A DNA stretch of 64,000 bases from the NCBI GenBank assembly GCA_022495005.1, contig JAGYXB010000002.1, positions 62,001 through 126,000 on the forward strand, written 5' to 3'. Positions 36,672 through 47,800 of the stretch are shown in pieces (position 1 is the stretch's first letter; each line of letters begins with the position of its first letter). The DNA is from Rhyacophila brunnea. Lineage: Eukaryota; Arthropoda; Insecta; Trichoptera; Rhyacophilidae. The notes under the pieces were generated by a model that did no database searches, had not been told where the DNA came from, and saw nothing but the letters and a program-made list of their open reading frames with translations. The position numbers and the translations under genes were made by a program.

Positions 36672-36900
36672 ACGAAAGTACGCCGAATGAGCTAAGTCGA
36701 CCCTAATTTAAGTATTTATAAAACACCGTCCACCTAAACATACCTCATGTAAGTGAAATATATCAATATTTGAAGTTATTTGGTTGAACACAGTTATTGA
36801 CCGCCCAATTGGCATTACCAATATCACGTTAGTTCTATACTTTAGGAGAACAAACAACCGATGTTTTGAGATAGTTATCAGGGACAGTCAGGTTAATACT
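36672..36900. repeat. Dispersed repeat R3, copy 1
   Basis: GCCGAATGAGCTAAGT, ATTTATAAAACA, CCCAATTGGCAT and GGAGAACAAACAAC blocks match 52653-52860 in order. Function unknown. Confidence 0.6.
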
Positions 36901-36984
36901 ACCAAGAATAAGATGGAAAACGCACATAAGTATAAATACATACGTAAGGACATACTCAGAAAATAAGACAAAAAATTTTTTTTC

Positions 36985-37133
36985 GACCATGTCCGATCCT
37001 AATAGGATCATAATATGGGCCTCCATAAAGTAGAGGTTTGTATAAACAGATTTTGTTTTTTACGAGAAATGGATGTCGGCCACTTGCTCAACCTAATAGG
37101 TCCATACCCTGACTCACACACAAATTGAAAAAC
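36985..37133 (-). mobile_element. SINE-1 3' part, minus strand
   Basis: From GACCATGTCCGATCCTAATA (end of the tail) to CACACACAAATTGAAAAACA. It lacks the tRNA head, as expected for 5' truncation. It faces the 36421 copy, forming an inverted pair ~350 bp apart. Confidence 0.75.
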
Positions 37134-37564
37134 AATAATAATAAGAATATATTTAATAAAATTTAATGATAACATAATATTATTATTTTTATAGTGATAA
37201 GGGGCCGAAGTATTTACTAAGAAAGTAGTCATGAATTCTGGAAAATGATTACGTTTTTTTAATGCGGTAACTTTATTTTTGAGACATCCTGTTTTCCATG
37301 ACGTGTTGGTTGAAATCTTTTACGCTTTGTTGAATTTAACATCGTTATATTCTGCCAAGATAACGTTTCCAAAAAAAAATCTGCGAATTCTGTGAAATTC
37401 TCGACGAGTTATGCTCATAATGTTACATCTCAAAGAGTGTTAATGTAAACATAACTAACTATATACAGAGAATTGAAGGTAGTAGACCACCTAAAGAAAA
37501 ATAATATTATCCTATGTTTAATAGATATAATGTTTTATTTATCTATGTAATAAATAAATATAAT

Positions 37565-37785
37565 TTGTATTGTTGTTTTTATTTAATAAAACGCAATTTT
37601 TTTATAGTACCTATTCCACTTTAATTAATATACTAGGACCGGTTTCGTCCGCCTCAGTGGGACATTTTCAACTTGAACTTGAAAATGTCCCACTGAAGCG
37701 GACGAAACCGGTCCTAATATATTAATTAAAGTGGAATAAGTACTATAAAAAAAATGCGTTTTATTAAATAAAAACAACAATACAA
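37565..37785. mobile_element. Near-perfect palindromic MITE (family P), young copy
   Basis: 221 bp folding on itself almost without mismatch. The outer arm opens TTGTATTGTTG; the inner arm includes GTCCGCCTCAGTGGGACATT; the centre is at about 37673-37679. Arm identity is far higher than in the 6710-6914 copy. A transcript would form a long hairpin. Confidence 0.9.
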
Positions 37786-37858
37786 TGCAGTTCCACCATG
37801 AATTGACAGTTAACAAAATAAAATAAATATAATTTGATATAGAAAGCAAGCGAATAAC

Positions 37859-38320
37859 ATTTTACAACATATTTATTAGCTCTATTCTTGTTTGTCCAGT
37901 GGTTGTTTGTCCAGTACAAATTTTGCAATAGATTTTTAACTAACTTCCCAACTAGCTAGACATTTGAAACTTTTAGAATATATCAGAACACGATGCCAAT
38001 GCATTCTTTTAATAAGTACTTTTAGCCATCTTTAAGCTGAATTGAATTCATTTTCAGTTAATTCTGTTTTGTATGGAAAGTTATTTCAGAAAAATCCGTA
38101 AAAAGTAAAAGACTATTATTGGTTGTTAAGGGGGTGGTCCTAGCAACTAATATATATATATATATATATATACGTGCGTTTCTATGGAAATCAATATGAA
38201 ATGTCAAAATGACATTTCAGTATTCTATGATCATTTAAGCTAGTCAAGTCAAGTTTATATGATTCAACAGAAAATTTAAAAACATTGTATATAAAAAGTT
38301 ATTTTTATCTTGTAATTATT
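37859..38320 (-). mobile_element. MITE-A copy 3, minus strand
   Basis: Reverse of the MITE-A consensus, from TTTACAAC through TTGTTTGTCCAGTGGTTG-like blocks to ATCTTGTAATTATT. Contains an expanded TA tract at 38152-38171. Confidence 0.8.
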
Positions 38321-38329
38321 TCGAGTTAA

Positions 38330-39840
38330 AATTGGTTAAAATTGTAAATAAAATAAAATATACTATTTTGTAATAGTGTCAGAATAATATCGATGTTTGG
38401 CATTTCTAAAGTATATTGATAAAAAGGTTTTGCAATTCGACAGGTTGATATAATAACTTAATGGGTAAATCTACTTTATTAGATGTTTACATTATTAAAC
38501 GTTTGTATGTCTTTTGAGATACTTCTACAGTCATTTTATAAAATAATGATAGTATTGTAATTTTTACATTTGGAAAATAAACATACATTATTACAAAGAA
38601 GTATACGTTTTAGTTAATTACGTATATAAATGTCTATATTATTATCTTTGCGCATTCTTCAAAAGTGAGAATCATTGGTGATCATTGACAGAATAACAGC
38701 AAACGATTCAAATTTATAAGGAAATCTTCAGGCTACTTATAGGAAATTAATAAAGTCATAAATCTGATAGGAAGTGCTCAAAAATAATTACCACCAACGG
38801 TTGGCGTGCATTACGATTACTATTATAAGTAAGTACATAATTATATCTCTTTAAATAATTATTCACGTCACTCATAATCAAATATTTTTATCATTGCAAT
38901 AAACTGTATATGATTTGAAATATCATAATATATTTATTTTTTACTACAACTTCGTTCTTATAATTACGAATATTTTTTTTTATTCCTGGGGCTCATAAAG
39001 TATTATATAAAATTCATAGTCACGTCACTAGATGGCACTACAGGAGGCATCTTCTTGTATGGAACATACGAATCTATATTATCTATTTATCTATGAAGGT
39101 AGTTCTTTGATAACCTTTTGAATTATTAATGTCATTATTACAACGCCTCTCACAAAAAACACAAATGTCAAAATAAGCGAGTGTCTATGATTTAGTTAGT
39201 TGATAAATTGATAAATAAATGGTCGGACAACCCGAAAATTGAAATATAATATTCGTAATAAAATAATGTCTCTCGTAATTCATTGTATTAATACGAGATA
39301 TTGTTTTTGCCGCATGCACGAATAAGAAAAAGATATTCAGAGGACGAATCTCGATAACAAAAACATTGTGTGGGTTTGGCTTCAGTATTGGGTTCCTGGT
39401 GTCCCTTTTTTAACGTTGCCCATCTGGCGTAGGAAACATAAGTAATGTAAACAATAATATTTTTCATTGAACACTACATTTTATTATATAAATCTTGTCA
39501 GTTAAGTAGTGATTTAAAGTGTAAACCTACATAAGCAAAATGTAATGTTATAGTATTACGTATCTACGTATGCGTATCATAATTAACATTACCTACACAT
39601 TGCAGTTGGTTTAAAAGTTGGTAAAAACCACCATTTTAAGATGATCACAAAAAAACCGCAAAACACATTAATTGTAACTGCAAATATAATATTTACTTTT
39701 TGCAAACATTAGAATACAATTTGAAAAATCAAATAGCGAAATGAAATATTCTTAACGAAATCAGGCTTCAATTTAGTCGTAAGATATAAAATGGCGCCTA
39801 ATGAATATAATGTATAAACGACTTTGCAATGGATCAACTG
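38330..39840. other. Intergenic AT-rich stretch
   Basis: No recognised gene or repeat. Confidence 0.35.
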
Positions 39841-39845
39841 CTGGT

Positions 39846-40493
39846 TTAGTTTTTTTTTTTTTTTATATTAATAACTATGCCTTTGTTTTTTCGTACAAGG
39901 TGGTTGGGTGGGTTAGTTATGACCAGGATTAAATATTTTGTGTAGTGCTCTTGTGTTGTTCTATTGCTTAGTACTTCGTGAGGCTTTTGGAGGTCAATTT
40001 CATGATTATGCTGCCTATACCGAGTCCTGAAATTCCATCGCTCTTTTTCTAGTATAAAGCAGTCGTTAATGACATGCCACACAGTTTGAGATGTGTTGCC
40101 GTCACATGGACAACAGTCATCATCCCTAGATTTAAATCTTTTTAGATAAGCTCGCACCGCTCCGTGGTGTATCTGTATGAGTTCGTGTGTTATTTTTATG
40201 TTCCTGGCAAGAGTGATGGCAGAGTTTGTGTTTGGAATAAATTCTTGCGTTATTGATCCTGTGGCGGATGTTGGGTATCTATGGTTCAATAGCTCTATTG
40301 TGTCTTTGTTTAGTTTTTGTTTTGCGTAACTTAGAGGAAAGTGTGTGTTGGTTGAAGGTCTTTTATCTGCTGTGGCTTGTTTACCGTATTTATCAGCTTC
40401 CTCATTTCCGGCTATCCCTGTGTGACTTTTTATCCAGATATCTGATAGCCAATATTTCTGGCTTTTGCTGATTTTGTTGCATTTATCTAACAA
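39846..40493 (-). pseudogene. 5'-truncated non-LTR retrotransposon (I/R1-like): RNase H end and Cys/His tail
   Basis: The 215-codon minus-strand frame begins within an RNase H domain: KSHTGIAGNEEAD carries the conserved His (residue 24) and the terminal Asp (34). After ~90 residues comes a Cys/His cluster, CCPC at 127-130, His140 and Cys145, matching the C-x-C...H-x4-C tail of I/R1/Jockey-group ORF2 proteins. An upstream stop at 40500-40502 marks the limit of the frame; endonuclease and reverse transcriptase are gone. The frame runs into a poly(A) (poly-T at 39850-39864 on the plus strand) without a stop of its own. A relative is at 63728-63896. Confidence 0.8.
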
Positions 40494-40954
40494 ACCAAGC
40501 TAGATTTAATATTGTATGAATATTATTTTTACTAACCACATACGCTATACAAATATAAAAAAAGTAATAGTTGTGATTACTTACATGTAGACTAATGGAC
40601 TAAATTTCGCCTATAGAGTGAATCTCATTTTGTATTTATTTAAATATTATTCCTTGTGGTGACTAGTCAAATATAAATTTTGCATAACCAGATCCCATTA
40701 AATTTCTTGATCTCAAAGTTGACAATTGTACAATATTGTAAAAAATGGTTCAGATTCCTTACAGCACATCGGTCAGTTACCAAGTCCTGATTTTAGGCCT
40801 CTTACATCACACACATCATCAAGTTTGATACTATATAAATAATAAACATCTCTAGTCTTTACAAAATGAAGATTATATTAACAAATTTACAATATATTAA
40901 TGTTTTCCCTACCAATAAGTACTAAATCTGGGTCCAAAAACACATTAAAAAAAA

Positions 40955-41122
40955 ACTTTTGCCAGACCTAGGATTTGAATACGGGATACACAACATTATA
41001 AGTAGCCCGTTACCACTCGACGATCTTAGGTAGATTAGTCTATGTCAATTGAATACGGGATACACAACATTATAAGTAGCCCGTTACCACTCGACGATCT
41101 TAGGTAGATTAGTCTATGTCAA
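40955..41122 (-). mobile_element. SINE-1 head fragment with exact 74-bp tandem duplication
   Basis: The SINE-1 head (CTTTTGCCAGACCTAGGATT on the plus strand) leads into a 74-bp unit present twice without a visible mismatch (40975-41048 and 41049-41122). The unit spans the tRNA-like A-box region and its flank. Confidence 0.8.
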
Positions 41123-41129
41123 TTATAGA

Positions 41130-43085
41130 AATTCATATGATTATAAATGAAAAAAAATATTGTAATTTAAAAAAAACTACCACATTTTTACATGATTTCA
41201 GTATTGAAAAATTATATAAAACACCTATAAACTAAATCAACAATAATAATTAAAGAAAATTTTACTAGAGGTGAAATTTCTTATATTTTATTTTGTTTCG
41301 TTGGTAGGATTCAAATTATATCCGTACACGACACTTAGTTCATTTTAATTTACCCTAGTTAATGTCTTCTAAAGCCTTTTAAAACTTACTCCGGACAACA
41401 AAAATAATAAAATTGTCGACAAGCACATTTTCAACCGTACTGTATAACATATTACCAGCATTCATAGTAAAGTCATTTTCCGATAAGGCGAGCATTAGAA
41501 GACTGCAGGAGATGCATAGGGGCTTGCACATTGAATGCTTGCAGTCTACGTTGAAATTAAGTGAACGTGACTTGACTGTACTTTTACGATAATCTTGCAG
41601 TAATATTCTCACCTTTCCGGAAAACTGCCATTTACCTGTCGTTATAGAATATAAATCCAATCACCAGGCATTTTCCGGGTATTATTTCAGTGAAAAATAA
41701 AATATTTGATGTAGTTTTTCGTTATTAAATTTATATTTTAATTTGGTATTACATCCAATTATTGAGTTTTGTTTTTTTTTGATTTTGTTTATATTCTTTT
41801 ATTATTACATGTTTGTATCGCTTTATTATTTTGGTAGTTTTATGTATATTGCGGATAAACAGAGTAAGCGTCAATACGTTATAATACGTAATATGTTAAT
41901 ACTATCGACCGAAATTACTTGATGGAATTTGAATTTAAATCCATTGGAATGATTATTCAATTGAGACATTATTCGTGAACCGTTTTAGTGAAAGGTTTGA
42001 TATCGACGATATTTTGTGACGATTATTTCATTACCCACTGAAATCATTGGTTCTATTGTATGTCAATATATACAGTTACAATAGATATTTAAACCAATAC
42101 ATTTATTTCTTTGAGTTGAGTAGGTACTAAGTAGAATTATATTCCATTACGTCATAATATTTTAATGCATTTTTTTGTATGTATAGGAGAGAGTAAGATA
42201 GGAAGAAGGCGTTTTAAATAGGCCAGAATAAATAATGTGAATGAAATGAATAAAAAGAATAAATTTGAAAAATAAACTGACACGAAATTGAAGGAATCGT
42301 TTATTTTAATCGGGTCGTTTTAAAAATCGAAAATAAAAATTATGCAGAAGTTTTTACACATGGGAATTTATTTATACACTAATAAACGAAAAGTTTATTA
42401 ACTATTGCGATTCATCTTTTTATTTTCAATCTAAAGCTTTTTTCTGCCAACGCAATTTTTATTTTTTGTTTAGCTTTTGAAAACTTTCATTAATCTCATT
42501 ATAAGCCCACAAATTACTTTTTCTGAAAGCATTTTTGTTTAGGTTTATAATTGACCTTCTTTGATAGAGACCTTTATAAAAGACTAAAACAAACACTTCG
42601 GAAGACACGGATAAGTTCAATTATTTAATTTGTACCTACGCATTATTTACATAATACATTGTTACTTAATTTATTTTATGTTTTAATTAATGTTTTTGTT
42701 TCTATATTATTTAGTGAATTCTTTTTAACCTCTCTTTGGTCTCAGTTATTATAATATTAAATATAGAATACACTACTCTGCACGTCAATTTTAAGATAAT
42801 TAGCTTCTCGGTTTGTTTTCTCATACTTTTATGATTCTGTATGTATTTGTTGTGTTAGATTTTTATTTCAATCTTGTTAATAATATTAAGTAGGTACCTA
42901 CTTTGGTTTTCACGGTAAATATTAATTTCAATTTATAATTTCGTATGTTTGTTTCGTGTAAGTAAATAAATACATGCGGTTTTAAGACAAAACGTATAAT
43001 AGCTAAGATAACTCAACAATGTTTTGCAACGACAACAAAATTAATAAATCATTAAATTTTTTTAGAAATGGCGTGTAATGGCAAA
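41130..43085. other. Intergenic AT-rich stretch
   Basis: Holds one TTAATACTATCGACCGA block (41896-41945). No gene recognised; the minus-strand ORF at 41379-41660 lacks any motif. Confidence 0.35.
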
Positions 43086-43091
43086 ATCATT

Positions 43092-43264
43092 GATATACTG
43101 GATTATTTGTTAGATTGGGTTAATTAAGGTTAGGTTAGGTTAAGTTAGGTTAGGTTAGATTAGATTAGGTTAGGTTAAAAAGCCGATATACTGGATTATT
43201 CGCTAGGTTAATCTAACCTAAACTAACCTAAAATAACATAATCTAACGAATAATCCAGTATATC
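43092..43264. mobile_element. Foldback element carrying degenerate telomeric TTAGG repeats
   Basis: GATATACTGGATTATTTGTT at 43092 is inverted at the right end (to 43264) and a further direct copy sits at 43185-43206. Between lie ten TTAGG-like pentamers (43124-43178; variants TTAAG, TTAGA) and, on the other arm, CCTAA-like pentamers (43204-43240). Confidence 0.75.
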
Positions 43265-43725
43265 GGCTATTTTCAAAATGTGGTTGTCGCTCTATTCTCC
43301 ATAACCGACTTGTGTACCTACCTACTTATTGATTGAATACGTTATTGACAAATGATTTTGTCGCTACGGGAAACGACACACTCATTGCTGGCTTTCTCGA
43401 GAAGTTGAGGGCTACACCCCGGGTGTATTCTTTATAACTGAACTGTACCTGTGCTTTTATAACAATGTGGTTTATGTATTTTATTCGCCGGCTAGGCGGC
43501 AGCGATTTGCCTGCACGGTATAGACTTTTACAGCGCTTTTCGGTTTGCGAGCGCTTCCGTTTTCCCATCCATGTACACAGGCTTCCCAATACAAACCGGT
43601 TTGCGCAAGGAAGCTTGTCGTAAAGCAAAGACTTATATTATAAATATCCATTAGTAATGAATGTGTTATTAGATATGATTGGGAATCAATTTGACTAAAT
43701 AGGTATATCCAAACATTTAATTAAA
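43265..43725. other. Unexplained GC-richer patch
   Basis: About 300 bases (43340-43630) are clearly GC-richer than their neighbours. A minus-strand frame of 100 codons (43326-43628) is open but shows no domain; the plus strand has nothing. Kept as unexplained. Confidence 0.3.
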
Positions 43726-43729
43726 ATAA

Positions 43730-44184
43730 AAACAATTACAAGATAAAAATATTTTTTTATATACAACGTTTTTAAATTTTCTGTTGAATCATATAAACTT
43801 GACTTGGCTAGCTTAAACGATCAAAAAAAAATGTACTTGATAGAAATAATACTGAAATGTCATTTTTACATGTCATATTGATTTCCATAGTTAGTAACCC
43901 ACGTATATATTAATAATTTAGTTTCTAGGACCTCAGACCCCAAGCAACCAATAATGGTGTCGAAATAACTTTTCATACAAAACAGAATTAACTGAAAATG
44001 AATTCAATTCTACTTAAAGATGGCTAAAAGTATTAAAAATACATTGGCATCGTGTTTTGATATATTCTAAAGGTTTCAAATGTCTTGTTAGTCGGGAAGT
44101 TAGTTAAAAATCGATTGCAAAATTTGTACTGAACAAAGAACCACCGGACAAATAAGAATACGAGCTAAGAAAAACGTTGTAAAA
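43730..44184 (+). mobile_element. MITE-A copy 4
   Basis: Full set of MITE-A blocks; ends AAGAAAAACGTTGTAAAA. Forms an inverted pair with 44441-44862. Confidence 0.8.
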
Positions 44185-44440
44185 TACATAAATATTGTCA
44201 TATTTGCAAATTTAACGTTTTAGAGTATTCAGGTCCATGAATGATTGATTACATAACGATCTTCTAGGAATTTCTATCCCGAGCTCTGTTTCTCCTGTTG
44301 GTCACACTGAACCTCTCTATATCCTTCTTAATATTATTCACCCGCCTCCTCTGGTAGCGACCTAGGAGCCGAGTGTTTACTGGAGTCCTTGATAAAACTT
44401 ATAGAGAGCTCTATATATAAGAACGCGACGGTTCATTAGA
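44185..44440 (+). other. Spacer between inverted MITE-A copies, promoter-like
   Basis: Moderately GC-rich unique DNA ending in CTCTATATATAAGAACGCGA (44409-44428), a TATA-like element followed ~20 bases later by TTCATTAGA. No ORF follows before MITE-A, so a promoter role is only a possibility. Confidence 0.25.
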
Positions 44441-44862
44441 ACGTTTTACTTAGCTCGTATTATTATTTATCCGGTGGTTGTTTGTCCGGCACAAATCTTG
44501 CAATCGATTTTTAACTAACTTTCCGACTAGCTAGACATTTGGAACTTTTAGAATATATCAAAACACGATGCCAATGCATTTTTGTAATTCTTTTAGCCAT
44601 CTTTAAGTAGAATTCAATTCATTTTCAGTTAATTCTGTTTTGTATAAAAAGTTATTTCGATACCATTATTGGTTGCTATTAAATAATATATACGTGCGTT
44701 ACTATGGAAATTAATAAGAAATGACATTTCATTATTCAGTATTTCTATCAAGTACATTTTTTATGATCGTTTAAGCTAGTCAAGACAATTCAAGTTTATA
44801 TGATTCAACAGAAAATTTAAAAACGTTGTATATAAAAAGTTCTTTTTATCTTTTAATTATTT
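44441..44862 (-). mobile_element. MITE-A copy 5, minus strand
   Basis: Reverse of the MITE-A consensus, beginning ACGTTTTACTTAGCTCGTAT and ending near TTATCTTTTAATTATTTTG. Confidence 0.8.
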
Positions 44863-44869
44863 TGTTATT

Positions 44870-47800
44870 TCCTGGGTCTCAGCTGAACTAACCATTTGTA
44901 AATAAATATTTTAGACAATATTTAATTTGTTATGTGATTTAGTCCCGCAATTATTTCAGGGGTCAATTAGAACAATCATTTGTCCTGAGTGTGATTTTTT
45001 TGTATTTATAACATATAACTGTGCAATATCTATATTAACTTTCTGAATAGATACATTATATCCTGCCTTATGTGTAAATGTGTGTTGCTATTGAATTAAC
45101 TTAACATCTAGTTTGAATCCCATCTCGTAGCTTTTTGCTTAATAGTGGATTGTTTGTTTTCATTGCGAAAATTAAAAGAAAATGATCCATGTTTGGTATA
45201 TAACAGATTTTACATGAAATACTGAAAATACTGAAATACTACAATTGAAAAATGTAATTTAGGAGTGGTATTTTTTTTAAATTAAACACATAACTCCTCT
45301 TATTCACTACATCTTTAATTATAACACCTAATAAATCACGAGAATCATAATATTATGATTCTTCATCTTGAATAATTTGTGCTGCATTTTATCCATACTA
45401 GTTTTTAGAGTTAAAACCTCAACATTAAAAAACATACCAACAGAAAATTATAAGCTTTTAAAATGTCGATATATGATAAAGATAAATGATGAGGATTGTT
45501 TAGGTTGATCACATTATTAATGATAATGTTTTAGATGAGCCAAAAAGATGAGCATGATTTGTTTTAGCTCATAATGTAAGAAAGTCAGTGAGCAGAATAT
45601 AAGGTGTAGACAGAAAGATATTCTCTTCGCTTTGCAATCTCCATAAGTGACTTAGTGCCTTAATTATAATGGCCTTGGTATGCTGATACAACTGGACAAG
45701 ATACTGCAGTTTGGTTGTTGGTTTTCTACAGAAGACGACATCAAATGAATGAAAATGCTATATGAAAAAAAAAACAATTTATTTACCCACTATAGAACAT
45801 ACTATGTGTCACATAAAATATAATTTATGAAAATGTACCGTTTTAAAACATTAACGTAAACCAAAGCAATTAACACTTCAAAAAAACTACCATAGCTGCC
45901 AAATTTGAAATAATTACTAAAAATAATATATTATGGATACTTACTGTTTAAAATATTATAATAAACCATGGCAGAAACGTGGGGGATTGTCAAAGACTCA
46001 TTTATTTAAAACATTGAGTTTTTCCACAACACGTGAAAGCTACATAAATTTGATCCATTATGAAAAAAGCAAAAAAAAAACTAACTTAGCATTATTCTGC
46101 AACGTAAAAAAACAGCTTTACATACACGTTCCAATTTTATGCGAGCTTTTAGCGTGCGACGTATGAAACCATATTCCAAAATTTTACGATGTCTTTTTTC
46201 AAATGAAGTACAATTTATAGTATATATAATAGGGTGTACAATCCAGGAATTTAAAAATGTCGTGATTAGTGGATTAATTTTTATAGAAATAAAATGGAAC
46301 GATGTCATCAATTAAAATGTTGATTTTTATAAGCAATGCCTAATTTTAAAACTATTGGAAAAATAATTACTAATTTATTAATATCAATACAAAAAGTGAT
46401 AAAAATCGTAATGCCTATAATACTCTAGATTAGATACGTTGCAGTTTGTCTTGGAACTACGTTTATGTAATAAAGGACGTGAATGTAAATGCAAGATTGC
46501 ATTACAATTTACAAACTACAAAAAAATTACAAACATCGATGGCATTGTGTGATAATATCACGTTATATTGTAACGTAAACGTTAGTGCGAGTGATCTCCT
46601 TTTAGATTATGTCTTTAAATAATTATAGAAAATTTCTCAGTAGTGAATGGCACCTTCGTACATTTCTACGAATCTGTTGTTTTCTGTAGAACACTTTTTG
46701 AAATTCCAATTGTATTGTTGCCTTTCGTATACTGACATTGTTGCCATTATGTTCATAACGCATTTATTCAAAGATACGTGAATAAATAACGTTACACTAT
46801 ACAATGTCATCTTATTCATTGCAATATATTGAAGAAATTTGAAATTAGCAGCATTTTAAATTACTCATAACACCCCATACGAACAGCAAAGAAAAACTTA
46901 GTTCTACTACTAAAGACTGATATTAACTAGTCACACAAAAAAAAATCCAATGATTCTTACTATTTGAAGACAACATTAACATATTATAATCACCGTAATA
47001 ATGTATAAATATGTGTGTAGTTTGTACCTACTTATTAAATTATATTTTAAGAAAGTATTATGGAATATGATAATTATTTATTATCATATCATATTATTAT
47101 GTCGATACCAGATTCTAAGCAAAACATTTTTTAACATCTTTCCACCAGTTTTTGTCGAATTCCTTAATCCCAGGTTTGAATATTCTACCCTAGATTAAAA
47201 GCCCTTGCATGTAGATGCCTACTTATAATTTGTAGTGTATGGGATTCTTTGAGATTCGCAAAAAATGTTAAAAGTATTCGTAAAAACTAGACTTCAAAAG
47301 TATGTTTTATCGTATAAAATGCGATTGACTAACAGATTTCAAACAAGAAAATGAAGTCTAAAGAAAAATAACATAATGGTATATTTTTTTACTCTACTAA
47401 AAAATTAAAACTGTCTGATAGGTAAAATATATTACGATGTTAAGAAGGTAAACGGTAGGTATATTTACAAAGCAAAATATATTATAATAATTTGTTTTTC
47501 TAATAAATTAATCGTTATTACCTACTCATTTTTTTTCTATTCTATTATTACTATCTACTAGTAGTTGATCTAATATCTTCTGAAAAGTAATAAAACGAAT
47601 ATTTTTCCATGGCGTCGTGATAAAATCCTGTGCCAAGAAGATGAAAGGTTAGCGGTCCATTTTTTAATGAAAATAAGTTACCTTTTTGTATTTTTTTTCT
47701 TACAAAATAATATTATTATCACGGCATATAATATATTGATTCCATCTGCTTCAAAGTATAAAACTGAATCAAAAATGATGAAAAGCAAACAGAAGAGACA

